A DNA stretch of 64,000 nt from positions 1 to 64,000 of the forward strand of contig NZ_QKSM01000005.1 in NCBI RefSeq assembly GCF_003234185.1, in the 5' to 3' direction. Source of the stretch: Curtobacterium sp. MCSS17_008 (GTDB taxonomy: Bacteria; Actinomycetota; Actinomycetes; Actinomycetales; Microbacteriaceae). Below the pieces are notes generated by a model. It saw nothing but the letters and a program-made list of their open reading frames with translations. It did no database searches and had not been told where the DNA came from. The position numbers and the translations under genes were made by a program. Position 1 is the first letter of the stretch. Each line of letters starts with the position of its first letter. Shown here piece after piece: positions 50,677 to 60,465 of the stretch.

Positions 50677-51967
50677 CCACGCCACCACCACCGTCCCCGA
50701 CGGGGACGTCACCGGCCGCAGCATCCTGCTCGACGAGGTCACCAAGCGGTACCCGGGCCAGCAGAAGCCCGCCGTCGACGGCATCACGCTCGAGATCCCG
50801 GCCGGCAAGGTCGTCATGCTCGTCGGTCCGTCCGGCTGCGGCAAGACCACCACGCTGAAGATGATCAACCGGCTCATCGAACCCACCGAGGGGCGGATCG
50901 TCGTCGGTGACGAGGACGTCACCGGCATCGACGGCGACGAGCTGCGTCGACGCATGGGCTACGTGATCCAGGCGGGCGGGCTGTTCCCGCACATGACCGT
51001 CGCGGCGAACATCGCGATCGTGCCGAAGATGCTCGGCTGGTCGAAGGAGAAGATCGCCGCCCGCGTCGACGAGCTGCTCGACCTGGTGTCGCTCGACCCG
51101 GACGCCTACCGCGACCGGTTCCCCCGGGAGCTCTCCGGCGGGCAGCAGCAGCGCGTCGGCGTCGCCCGGGCGCTCGCCGCGGACCCGCCCGTCCTGCTCA
51201 TGGACGAGCCGTTCGGCGCCGTCGACCCGATCACCCGCCAGCGGCTGCAGGACGAGCTCCTGCGCATCCAGGAGGAGCTGCACAAGACGATCGTCATCGT
51301 CACGCACGACTTCGACGAGGCCGTGAAGCTCGGCGACTGGATCGTGATCTTCACCGAGGGCGCGCACATCGTGCAGTACGACACCCCGGAGCGGATCCTG
51401 GCCGAACCGGCCAACGAGTTCGTCGAGAACTTCATCGGCTCCGGTGCCGGCCTCAAGCAGCTGACGCTCAACCGCGTGCGGGACGTCGAGCTCGCCGCCG
51501 CCGTCACGTGCTCGGCGGGCGAGGAGACCCGCGCCGTGCTGCAGCGCATGGACGAAGCCGGCGGGCACCAGCACGCCGTGGTCGTCGACCGCCGGCAGCG
51601 CCCCGTGCAGTGGCCGTCGCGCCGGCAGCTCGAGCGCCTGACCCGCGTGCCCGAGGGGACCGAGCCGGACCTGCCCGTCGTCGGCGAGGCCGCGACCCTG
51701 AACGACGCGCTCGACACCATGCTCGTCTCGAGCGCCGGCGCCGCCCTGGTGACGGGTCGCGGCGAGGCGTTCCGCGGCGTCATCACCGTCGAGACCGTGA
51801 TGGACGCGATCACGCGATCGCGTGCAGCGGCGGCGTCCGACCACGCGCACGCCCCGGTCGGCACGAACACGAACCCGATCGAGACCCTGCCGTCGTCGCC
51901 CGCCACCGTGGAGGAGCGGAACGACGAGCACGAGGCGCAGGCCGGAGCGGGCGAGGAGGTCCGGTGA
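50663..51967 (+). CDS. Osmoprotectant ABC transporter ATP-binding protein (OpuCA-like)
   Basis: 434 residues, start GTG overlapping the permease by 14 bp. Walker A GPSGCGKTT (about 55-63), signature LSGGQQQRVGVARALA, Walker B VLLMDEPFGAVDPITR, switch His in IVIVTHDFDEAVKLGD. The C-terminal ~130 residues (MDEAGGHQHAVVVDRR, VSSAGAALVTGRGEAFRGVI) are a CBS-like regulatory region that in related transporters senses ionic strength or nucleotides. Ends with GGTGA overlap to the next permease. Confidence 0.95.
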   Translation: MSSTDHATTTVPDGDVTGRSILLDEVTKRYPGQQKPAVDGITLEIPAGKVVMLVGPSGCGKTTTLKMINRLIEPTEGRIVVGDEDVTGIDGDELRRRMGYVIQAGGLFPHMTVAANIAIVPKMLGWSKEKIAARVDELLDLVSLDPDAYRDRFPRELSGGQQQRVGVARALAADPPVLLMDEPFGAVDPITRQRLQDELLRIQEELHKTIVIVTHDFDEAVKLGDWIVIFTEGAHIVQYDTPERILAEPANEFVENFIGSGAGLKQLTLNRVRDVELAAAVTCSAGEETRAVLQRMDEAGGHQHAVVVDRRQRPVQWPSRRQLERLTRVPEGTEPDLPVVGEAATLNDALDTMLVSSAGAALVTGRGEAFRGVITVETVMDAITRSRAAAASDHAHAPVGTNTNPIETLPSSPATVEERNDEHEAQAGAGEEVR

Positions 51968-52737
51968 GCACCGCCGTCGCCGGTCGCGGCACCGGTCCCG
52001 CCACCGCCGAGCGGACCCCCTGGAAGGGCCTGCTCGTCCAACCGATCGCGATCCTCGTCGTGCTCGCCGGGTTCGCGGTCTGGCTCGCGACCGCCGACCT
52101 GTCCGCGACCGAGCGGTCGACGCTCAACCCGTCGGGCATCCTCGAGCTGACCGGGCAGCACCTCGTCCTGACGCTGCAGGCCACCGTGCTCGTGCTCGTC
52201 ATCGGCATCCCGCTCGGCATCGTGCTCACCCGGGGCCCGTTCCGCCGGGCGAGCACCGCCGTCATCGCCGTCGCGAACTTCGGTCAGGCGGCACCCGCGG
52301 TCGGGCTCATCGTGCTGCTCGCGGCGTGGCTCGGGCTGAACAGCTGGTCGGCCGTCGTCGCGCTCGTGCTCTACGCGATCCTGCCCGTGCTCCGGAACAC
52401 CATGCTCGGCGTGCAGAGCGTCGACAGCCGGCTCGTCGAGGCCGGACGGGGGATGGGCATGAGCGCCCTCAGCGTGCTGCTGAAGGTCGAGCTGCCCCTG
52501 GCCGTGCCGGTCATGCTCTCCGGCATCCGGACCGCCCTGGTGCTGCTCGTCGGCACCGCCAGCCTGGCGACCTTCGTCGGCGCGGGCGGCCTCGGCCTCC
52601 TCATCACCACGGGCGTGAACCTGTTCCTGCCGAAGGTGCTCGTCTCCGGGGCGCTCCTCGTCGCGCTCCTCGCCCTGACCATCGACTGGATCGGCCGCGT
52701 GGTCGAGACGGTCGCACGACCGAAGGGACTCCGATGA
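51964..52737 (+). CDS. Osmoprotectant ABC transporter permease (OpuCD-like)
   Basis: 257 residues. Extra cytoplasmic start, then helices; EAGRGMGMSALSVLLKVELP is the ATPase-contact loop and TASLATFVGAGGLGLLITTG a family stretch. Coupled to both neighbours by 4-bp overlaps, so the operon is translated as a unit. Confidence 0.95.
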   Translation: MSTAVAGRGTGPATAERTPWKGLLVQPIAILVVLAGFAVWLATADLSATERSTLNPSGILELTGQHLVLTLQATVLVLVIGIPLGIVLTRGPFRRASTAVIAVANFGQAAPAVGLIVLLAAWLGLNSWSAVVALVLYAILPVLRNTMLGVQSVDSRLVEAGRGMGMSALSVLLKVELPLAVPVMLSGIRTALVLLVGTASLATFVGAGGLGLLITTGVNLFLPKVLVSGALLVALLALTIDWIGRVVETVARPKGLR

Positions 52738-53777
52738 CGCACGCCGAACCGCGCGACGCGAGCCGCGCCTCCCGTCCGTCCGCCGGCCGCCGCTGGGTGA
52801 CCGCCGCCGCCGTCGCGGGGGCGAGCGCCCTCGTCCTGTCCGGCTGCGGGCTGCAGCCGGCGGCGTCCTTCGTGCCCGGTGCCGCACCCGGTTCCATCCA
52901 GCGGATCGACGACCTGCCCGACGACGCGCAGCTGACGGTCACGTCGAAGAACTTCACCGAACAGCTCGTGCTCGGGAAGATCGCCGTGCTCGCCGCGAAG
53001 GCGGCCGGGTTCGACGTCACCGACGAGACGAACGTGCCAGGGTCGGTCGCGGTGCGTGAGTTGATGACCTCGCACAGCGCGGACTTCACGTACGAGTACA
53101 CGGGGACCGCCTGGCTGACGTTCATGGCGCACGAGCAGGGGATCCCGGACAAGACCGAGCAGTGGCAGGCGGTCAAGGACGAGGACGCAGGCAACGGGCT
53201 GACCTGGCTCGAGCCCGCGCCGATGAACAACACCTACGCGTTCGCGGTGCGTGACGAGGCGGTGTCCGAGCTCGACGACGTCGCGACGCTCTCGGACATC
53301 ACGAAGCTGCCGGTCGACCAGCGCACGTTCTGCGTCGAGTCGGAGTTCAACTCGCGCGCCGACGGCTTCAAGCCGATGCTCGAGAAGTACGGGCTGGAGC
53401 TCGGCGGGTCCGGCGACAACGGTGTGCCGACGTCGAACGTCAGCATCCTCGACACGGGTACCGTCTACACGGCCACCGACCGGGGCAAGTGCAACTTCGG
53501 TGAGGTCTTCACGACCGACGGCCGCATCAAGTCGCTCGGCCTGACGGTGCTCGAGGACGACCGCGGGTTCTTCCCGGCCTACAACGTCGCGCCCGTGATC
53601 GACTCCGAGACGCTCGAGGAGTACCCGCAGCTCCGCGACGTGTACGACCAGATCTCGCCCGCGCTCACCGACGAGGTGCTGCAGGAGCTCAACCGGCAGG
53701 TGGACGTCGAGGGGCGCGAGCCCGCCGACGTCGCGTTCGACTGGATGGTCGACGAGGGCTTCATCACGGCACCCTGA
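52734..53777 (+). CDS. Osmoprotectant-binding lipoprotein (OpuCC/ProX-like)
   Basis: 347 residues. Lipoprotein signal with lipobox LSGC (Cys38). QAC-type binding domain: LTVTSKNFTEQLVLGKIAVL, the F-T-E-Q motif, and ADFTYEYTGTAWLTFMAHEQ with the aromatic Tyr cage; C-terminal VDEGFITAP. The n-region of the signal (RDASRASRPSAGRR) is encoded by a stretch that contains GCGCCTCCCGTCCGTCC, the right arm of the recurring palindrome. Last gene of the operon. Confidence 0.95.
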   Translation: MTHAEPRDASRASRPSAGRRWVTAAAVAGASALVLSGCGLQPAASFVPGAAPGSIQRIDDLPDDAQLTVTSKNFTEQLVLGKIAVLAAKAAGFDVTDETNVPGSVAVRELMTSHSADFTYEYTGTAWLTFMAHEQGIPDKTEQWQAVKDEDAGNGLTWLEPAPMNNTYAFAVRDEAVSELDDVATLSDITKLPVDQRTFCVESEFNSRADGFKPMLEKYGLELGGSGDNGVPTSNVSILDTGTVYTATDRGKCNFGEVFTTDGRIKSLGLTVLEDDRGFFPAYNVAPVIDSETLEEYPQLRDVYDQISPALTDEVLQELNRQVDVEGREPADVAFDWMVDEGFITAP

Positions 53778-53789
53778 GCGGGGCCGACG

Positions 53790-53837
53790 GACGGACGGGA
53801 GGCGCGGTGCCGGTCGGTACTGCGCCTCCCGTCCGTC
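53790..53837 (+). terminator. GACGGGAGGC-family palindrome after the osmoprotectant operon
   Basis: GACGGACGGGAGGCGC and its complement, with two mismatches in the upper stem. Twelve bp past the operon's last stop. Confidence 0.75.
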
Positions 53838-53910
53838 ACGACACGCGGGTCCGGGCCGTCCGCCGCGCCACGGCGGACGGCGACACGCATGCGTGCATAG
53901 TGTCGGACGC

Positions 53911-54438
53911 GTGGCGGCTTCGGGACGGGACCTCGGCGACGGGTGCGCACTCACCCTGCGCGACCTGAGCACCGTCGACGCCGTGCACGACCTCGTCCAG
54001 CGCAACCTCGGGCGGCTCCGCGCCGCCGAACCGTGGGCGTGGGCGTCGGTGTCGCGGGACTCGCTCGTGCTCCACACCGAGCAGCTCCTCGCGCAGTACG
54101 CGATGGACCGTGCCGTGCCGTGCGTCATCCGGGCGGACGACCGGGTGGTGGGGTGCGCGTCCCTCGCGCTCGACGCCTACCTGGGCCAGGCGTCGCTCGG
54201 CTACTGGGTGGACGCGGAGCACGAGGGCCGGGGGATCGTCCGCCGCGCGGCCACCGCACTCGTGGAGGTCGCGTGGGAGCGCGGGAGTGCCCGTGTCGAG
54301 ATCCGGACGGGGGTCGACAACGTGCGGAGCCGCGGGCTGGCGGAGCGGCTCGGGTTCCGGCACGAGGGCACGCTGCGCTCCGCGCTGCCGCTCGGACCCC
54401 GGCGGACGGACGTGGCGGTGTACGGCCTGGTGCGCTGA
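53911..54438 (+). CDS. GNAT-family acetyltransferase, RimJ/RimL type
   Basis: 175 residues. ALDAYLGQASLGYWVDAEHE, then GRGIVRRAATALVEVAWERG (motif A Q/R-x-x-G-x-G/A) and NVRSRGLAERLGFRHEGTLR, the RimL pattern for acetylating protein N-termini or aminoacyl groups. TAGTGT (53898-53903) is 7 nt before the GTG at 53911, deciding that start over the GTG at 53893. Single gene. Confidence 0.85.
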   Translation: MAASGRDLGDGCALTLRDLSTVDAVHDLVQRNLGRLRAAEPWAWASVSRDSLVLHTEQLLAQYAMDRAVPCVIRADDRVVGCASLALDAYLGQASLGYWVDAEHEGRGIVRRAATALVEVAWERGSARVEIRTGVDNVRSRGLAERLGFRHEGTLRSALPLGPRRTDVAVYGLVR

Positions 54439-54476
54439 CGGCGCGAGGACGCGTCGTCGGATCGTCGGTCGCGGCG

Positions 54477-55539
<1,063 letters not shown>

Positions 55540-55575
55540 CCGCTCGCCGGGGCTCCGGTCCCTAGGCTCGTGCAC

Positions 55576-57021
55576 ATGGTGGATGCGGTGGTCGTCGGTG
55601 CCGGACCGAACGGGCTCGCTGCGGCGGTGACGCTCGCGCGGGCCGGTCTCTCGGTCGAGGTCGTCGAGCGGAACGACACGATCGGCGGCGGTGCGCGCAC
55701 GGCGGAGCTCACCCTGCCCGGGTTCCACCACGACGTCTGCTCCGCCGTCCACCCGATGGCGCTGCAGTCCGAGTTCTTCCGGCGGTTCCGCATGGAGGAC
55801 CGCATCGAGCTCCGGTTGCCCGAGGTGCAGTACGGCCACCCGCTCGACCGGGGCCGGGCCGGCATCGCGTACCGCGACCTCGAGCGCACCGCCGAGGGCC
55901 TCGGCCTCGACGGCCGGGCGTTCCGGAACCTCATGGCGCCGCTGTCCGGCAACGCCGACCAGGTCGCCGACTTCGCCACCGACGCGCTCCTGCACGTCCC
56001 GCGACACCCGCTGACGGTGCTGCGGTTCGGCCTCCGGGCGCTGGAGCAGGGCAGCGTGGCCTGGAACGCTCGCTTCCGGGACGAGGTCGCGCCCGCGATG
56101 GTGTCCGGCGTCGCAGCGCACTCGATCCAGCACATGCCGTCGCTGTCGACCGCCGCCGCGGCCCTGTCGCTCGGCTCGTACGCGCACGCCCGCGGATGGC
56201 CGGTGCCGATCGGGGGCAGCCAGGCGATCGTCGACGCGCTCGCCGCCGACCTGGTCGCGCACGGCGGCACGATCGAGACCGGTCGCGAGGTCCGCTCCCT
56301 GGGCGACCTCACCCCGGCCAAGGCGGTGCTGTTCGACACGAGCGTGCCCGGGATGCTCGGGATCGCCGGGAATCAGATCCCGACGCCGAAGCGCGGGGCG
56401 CTGCGGCGCTTCCGGTTCGGCAACGCGGCGGCGAAGGTCGACTTCGCCCTCTCCGACCCGGTGCCGTGGACGAACGCCGAACTGCGCCGCGCGGGCACGG
56501 TGCACATCGGCGGTACCCGGGCGGAGATCGCCGAGGCGGAGCAGGCGGTCGCCCGCGGCCAGCACGCCGAGCGCCCCTACGTGCTCGGTTCGGAGCCGAC
56601 CGTGGTCGACCCGAGCCGCGCGCCCCGCGGGAAGCACGTCTTCTGGGCGTACGCACACGTGCCCGCAGGCTCCGACGTCGACCCGACGGACGCGGTCGTC
56701 CGGCAGATCGAGCGGTTCGCCCCGGGCTTCCGCGACACGATCCTCCGGTCGAGCAGCCGCACCGCGGTGCAGATGGGGGAGTACAACCCGAACTACGTCG
56801 GCGGCGACATCGCCGCCGGGGCCGCCAGCTTCTGGCAGCTCGTCAAGCGGCCCGTCCTGTCGTCGGACCCCTGGCGGATGGGTGGCGGCATGTACCTGTG
56901 CTCGGAGTCGTCCGCGCCCGGCCCGGGTGTGCACGGCATGGCCGGTTGGCACGCGGCCCGGAGTGCGCTGCGGCACACGTTCGGGATGTCCGAGCACGTC
57001 GAACTCGCACCGGAGGACTGA
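55576..57021 (+). CDS. FAD-dependent oxidoreductase, phytoene-desaturase-like
   Basis: 481 residues. Dinucleotide motif [20 protein letters not shown], then [20 protein letters not shown] (second FAD contact) and a C-terminal [20 protein letters not shown] where the flavin ring is held. This is the carotenoid desaturase/amine oxidase fold, but no crt genes are present, so a lipid or small-molecule oxidase is possible. TAGGCT at 55563-55568 is 7 nt before the ATG at 55576. The SRPBCC gene follows after 3 bp. Confidence 0.88.
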   Translation: MVDAVVVGAGPNGLAAAVTLARAGLSVEVVERNDTIGGGARTAELTLPGFHHDVCSAVHPMALQSEFFRRFRMEDRIELRLPEVQYGHPLDRGRAGIAYRDLERTAEGLGLDGRAFRNLMAPLSGNADQVADFATDALLHVPRHPLTVLRFGLRALEQGSVAWNARFRDEVAPAMVSGVAAHSIQHMPSLSTAAAALSLGSYAHARGWPVPIGGSQAIVDALAADLVAHGGTIETGREVRSLGDLTPAKAVLFDTSVPGMLGIAGNQIPTPKRGALRRFRFGNAAAKVDFALSDPVPWTNAELRRAGTVHIGGTRAEIAEAEQAVARGQHAERPYVLGSEPTVVDPSRAPRGKHVFWAYAHVPAGSDVDPTDAVVRQIERFAPGFRDTILRSSSRTAVQMGEYNPNYVGGDIAAGAASFWQLVKRPVLSSDPWRMGGGMYLCSESSAPGPGVHGMAGWHAARSALRHTFGMSEHVELAPED

Positions 57022-57024
57022 ACC

Positions 57025-57468
57025 ATGGCCAAGAACGTCCGCATCCTGCACTGCAGCCCGGAGGACGTCTTCGACGTCCTCCGTGACGGCTGGCTCTACC
57101 CGACGTGGGTCGTCGGCGCCTCACGCATGCGGGGGCAGGAGAAGGGGTGGCCGGCGGTCGGCGCTGCGCTGCACCACTCGTTCGGCGTCTGGCCGTTCGT
57201 CATCAACGACACGACGACGGTGCTCGAGTACGCCGAGCCCCGGCGGATGGTCACCCAGGCGCGCGGCTGGCCGGTCGGTGAGGCCCGCGTCGAGATCGAC
57301 GTCGAGCCGCACCCGCGCGGGTGCAAGGTCACGATGCGCGAGAACCCCGTCGAGGGCCCGGGGACCCTCGTGCCCGGGTTCATCGCACAACCGGGCATCT
57401 GGGTCCGCAACCGCGAGAGCGTCCGCCGGCTCGGCTGGGTCGCGACCGGTCGCGCACGGAACGGCTGA
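57025..57468 (+). CDS. SRPBCC-family (START-like) protein
   Basis: 147 residues. VRILHCSPEDVFDVLRDGWL and YPTWVVGASRMRGQEKGWPA start the helix-grip fold, followed by VLEYAEPRRMVTQARGWPVG and VEIDVEPHPRGCKVTMRENP. Such proteins bind hydrophobic ligands in a deep cavity. The 3-bp spacing to the oxidoreductase gene strongly suggests one operon and a shared lipid or polyketide-like substrate. Confidence 0.85.
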   Translation: MAKNVRILHCSPEDVFDVLRDGWLYPTWVVGASRMRGQEKGWPAVGAALHHSFGVWPFVINDTTTVLEYAEPRRMVTQARGWPVGEARVEIDVEPHPRGCKVTMRENPVEGPGTLVPGFIAQPGIWVRNRESVRRLGWVATGRARNG

Positions 57469-57474
57469 CGTGAC

Positions 57475-57516
57475 GGCCGGGAGGAGCGGGGCGGCGCCGC
57501 CCCGCTCCTCCCGGCC
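57475..57516. terminator. Perfect 42-bp palindrome between convergent genes
   Basis: Left arm GGCCGGGAGGAGCGGGGCGG, continuing to a centre with no loop; right arm exactly complementary. A sequence variant of the recurring family (GCCGGGAGGAGC for GACGGGAGGCGC). Confidence 0.75.
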
Positions 57517-57534
57517 GGCACGCGGTCGCGCTCG

Positions 57535-58353
57535 TCACTCCGCGCGGCTGAACTCGCTGGCGCGCCGGACCTGGTCGTCCGTCAGGGCGACGCCCGTGTA
57601 GCGCTCGAACTGCCGTGCGGCCTGCAGGGCGATGACCTCGGCACCCGTGATGACCCGCGCACCCGCTCCACGGCCGGCCCGCACGAGCGGGGTCTCCGAG
57701 GGGAACGCGACGACGTCGAACACCGTGGCCGCGGCGTCGACGCGGTCCTGCTCGAAGGCGAGCACGTCCTCGTCCGCGCCGCGCATCCCGAGCGGCGTGA
57801 CGTTCACCAGGACGTCGGCATCCGGCGCCTCCTGCTCGGTCGCGACCCAGTCGAACCCGTACTGCTCCGCCAGTGCCGGGCCGGTGTCGGTGTTCCGCGC
57901 GACGACCGTCAGCTGCTCGAAGCCCGCGCCGCGGAAGGCCGCCGTGACCGCCTTCGCCATGCCGCCGGACCCGCGGAGCACCACGCGGGCGGCCGGGTCG
58001 ACCTCGTGGGTACGGAGCAGGGAGGCCACGGCCTCGTAGTCGGTGTTCGAGGCGGTGAGCACGCCGTCGTCGTTCACCACGGTGTTGATCGACTGGATCG
58101 CGGCCGCGGAGTCCTCGACCACGTCGACGAGGGGGATGATCGCCTCCTTGAAGGGCATCGACACCGAGCAGCCGCGGATCCCCAGGGCGCGGATGCCGGT
58201 GACGGCTCCGGGCAGGTCGGTCGTCGTGAACGCCTTGTACGCGAAGTTCAACCCGAGCTCGTCGTACAGGAAGTTGTGGAAGCGCGTGCCGATGTTGCTC
58301 GGCCGGGCCGCGAGCGAGATGCAGACCTGCATGTCCTTGTTGAGGATGGGCAT
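57535..58353 (-). CDS. Shikimate dehydrogenase-like protein (HI0607/SdhL type)
   Basis: 272 residues. Substrate-domain MPFKEAIIPLVDVV holds the catalytic Lys; ASNTDYEA holds the paired Asp. The nucleotide site is VVLRGSGGMAKAVTAAF (G-x-G-G-x-x-x-A). The N-terminus NKDMQVCISLAARPSNIGTR differs from true AroE (S-x-S replaced), as in the HI0607 group whose physiological substrate is unclear. Monocistronic. Confidence 0.87.
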   Translation of the reverse strand: MPILNKDMQVCISLAARPSNIGTRFHNFLYDELGLNFAYKAFTTTDLPGAVTGIRALGIRGCSVSMPFKEAIIPLVDVVEDSAAAIQSINTVVNDDGVLTASNTDYEAVASLLRTHEVDPAARVVLRGSGGMAKAVTAAFRGAGFEQLTVVARNTDTGPALAEQYGFDWVATEQEAPDADVLVNVTPLGMRGADEDVLAFEQDRVDAAATVFDVVAFPSETPLVRAGRGAGARVITGAEVIALQAARQFERYTGVALTDDQVRRASEFSRAE

Positions 58354-58450
58354 GGCACGAGTCTCCCACGACCTCGCCGATGGAGCGGTCCATCCCGGTC
58401 CGGCTGGCGGCGCTGGTCGCCACCCCGTCTGGACGGGTTAGTGTGGCGTG

Positions 58451-59824
58451 GTGCCGGTCTCCGTCTTCGATCTGTTCAGCGTCGGGATCGGCCCGTCGAG
58501 TTCCCACACCGTCGGGCCGATGCGTGCCGGAGCGGCGTTCGCCGCCGGGCTGACCGGCGTTCCCGTCGTCGGGCTCGACGTCCACCTGTACGGCTCGCTC
58601 GCGTCGACCGGGCAGGGGCACGGCACGCTCGGCGCGGTGCTCGCCGGCCTGATGGGCTCCGACCCCGAGACCGTCGACCCGGACGCCATGGCGGCGGCAC
58701 TCGACGACCTCGAGCGGACGGGGACGCTGCGGCTCGCGGGAGGCACCTCCGTGCCCTTCCGGCAGGCCGACATCGTCCTGCACCCGCTGACCATGCTGCC
58801 CCGCCACCCCAACGCCATGCGGCTGGCCGCGACCGCCGCGGACGGCACGGTGCTGGCCGAGGAGACCTACTACTCGATCGGCGGTGGGTTCATCACGAGC
58901 GACACCGAGGGCGCCGTGTCCGAGGCCGCGATCCCGGTCGACGACGCCGTGCCGCACCCGTTCTCGAGCGGTGCCGAGCTCCTCGCGGCCTGTGCGGCGA
59001 CCGGCCTGCCCGTCAGCGGCGTCGCGATGGCGAACGAGACCGTCACCCGGAGCGTCGAGGACGTCCGCGCGGGCCTCCTCCACGTGCACGACGTCATGCA
59101 GGAGAGCGTCGAGCGGAGCATCCGCCGCACCGGCACCCTGCCCGGCGGCCTGACCGTGCGGCGCCGCGCGGCGGACTGGTACGGGCAGCTCACGCGCGAC
59201 GACCCGCACCACGACCCGCTCTTCGCCATGGAGTGGGTGAACCTCACCGCGATGGCGGTCAACGAGGAGAACGCCACCGGCGGCCGTGTCGTGACGGCGC
59301 CGACGAACGGCGCCGCCGGCATCATCCCCGCCGTGCTCTTCTACGCGCTCACCTACGTGTCCGAACTCGCTCCGGAGGACCACGACGACGCCGTGGTCCG
59401 CTTCCTGCTCACCGCCGGCGCGGTCGGGTCGATCTACAAGGAACGGGCGTCGATCTCCGGCGCCGAGGTCGGCTGCCAGGGCGAGGTCGGTTCTGCGGCG
59501 TCGATGGCGGCGGCCGGGCTCGCCGAGGTGCTCGGCGGGACGCCGGAGCAGGTCGAGAACGCCGCCGAGATCGCGATGGAGCACAACCTCGGGCTGACCT
59601 GCGACCCGATCGGCGGTCTCGTGCAGATCCCGTGCATCGAGCGGAACGCCATCGCGGCGAACAAGGCGATCAACGCCGCCCGGATGGCCATGCGTGGCGA
59701 CGGCGTGCACCACGTGTCGCTCGACCAGGTGGTCGAGACGATGCGGCAGACGGGTGCCGACATGTCGACGAAGTACAAGGAGACCGCGATGGGTGGTCTG
59801 GCGGTCAACGTCCCGCTCTGCTGA
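58451..59824 (+). CDS. sdaA: L-serine ammonia-lyase, single-chain iron-sulfur type
   Basis: 457 residues, typical size. [20 protein letters not shown] is the N-terminal substrate motif; iron-sulfur cysteines sit in [20 protein letters not shown] and QIPCIERN (about residues 341, 384 and 395). Converts L-serine to pyruvate and ammonia. TAGTGT (58439-58444) is 6 nt before the GTG at 58451, which favours that start over the GTG three bp upstream. Confidence 0.95.
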   Translation: MPVSVFDLFSVGIGPSSSHTVGPMRAGAAFAAGLTGVPVVGLDVHLYGSLASTGQGHGTLGAVLAGLMGSDPETVDPDAMAAALDDLERTGTLRLAGGTSVPFRQADIVLHPLTMLPRHPNAMRLAATAADGTVLAEETYYSIGGGFITSDTEGAVSEAAIPVDDAVPHPFSSGAELLAACAATGLPVSGVAMANETVTRSVEDVRAGLLHVHDVMQESVERSIRRTGTLPGGLTVRRRAADWYGQLTRDDPHHDPLFAMEWVNLTAMAVNEENATGGRVVTAPTNGAAGIIPAVLFYALTYVSELAPEDHDDAVVRFLLTAGAVGSIYKERASISGAEVGCQGEVGSAASMAAAGLAEVLGGTPEQVENAAEIAMEHNLGLTCDPIGGLVQIPCIERNAIAANKAINAARMAMRGDGVHHVSLDQVVETMRQTGADMSTKYKETAMGGLAVNVPLC

Positions 59825-59848
59825 TCCGCGTCAGGGCGAGGGGGACGG

Positions 59849-60070
59849 TCAGCCGACCTGCATCTCCAGCGTCGTCGAGCACGGTGCGACGTGGTGCTGT
59901 CCGTCGTCGGCGCGGACGACGAGCGACGGGCGGCCGTGCGCGTCGAGCACGTCGACCGCCGTCCCCGAGACGAGCCGACCGCGGTCCTCGTAGCGCACGA
60001 CGGCGTGCATCGGGACGTCGTCCGGCGCCACCGATCGCCACCGCGGTGCTCCTGCGTGTTCCGTTGCCAT
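59849..60070 (-). CDS. Small hypothetical protein (about 73 residues)
   Basis: Starts MATEHAGAPRWRSVAPDDVP, then VVRYEDRGRLVSGTAVDVLD and ADDGQHHVAPCSTTLEMQVG, a probable small beta-barrel. Four in-frame ATG codons between 60070 and 60082 make the start uncertain. No family recognised. Confidence 0.5.
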   Translation of the reverse strand: MATEHAGAPRWRSVAPDDVPMHAVVRYEDRGRLVSGTAVDVLDAHGRPSLVVRADDGQHHVAPCSTTLEMQVG

Positions 60071-60171
60071 GCGCATCATCATGGCGGTTGTCCGATTCGC
60101 GCACGAATCGACGAGTCTGGCTCAGCTGCTCCACCGGGTGCCGTGCGCGCGACGCGGGTAGCGTCGTGACC

Positions 60172-60420
60172 ATGAGCGACACGGACCACGACCACCTCGA
60201 CGACGGCGTCGACATGAGCTTCGAGGAGCGTCGGCAGGACACCTTCCGCAGGATGTCCGGCTCGGACGAGCACGACGCGGACCGGCGGATCGAGGTCTCG
60301 GAGGGCTCGGACGGCGACGTCCGCATCGACGTCGCCGACACCGCCGCCGTGCGCCCGGGCGACGCCGCCGGCACCGACCCCCGCACGGACGCGACGCAGG
60401 ACGCCCACTCCGACCGCTGA
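60172..60420 (+). CDS. Small acidic hypothetical protein
   Basis: 82 residues, over a third Asp/Glu/Arg: MSDTDHDHLDDGVDMSFEER, then RRMSGSDEHDADRRIEVSEG. Probably disordered. TAGCGT (60159-60164) is 7 nt before the ATG, which supports expression. No family recognised. Confidence 0.5.
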   Translation: MSDTDHDHLDDGVDMSFEERRQDTFRRMSGSDEHDADRRIEVSEGSDGDVRIDVADTAAVRPGDAAGTDPRTDATQDAHSDR

Positions 60421-60465
60421 CGGGTCGGCCGCCCCGCCGACGGTGGTGCACGGCATGATCGTCTG

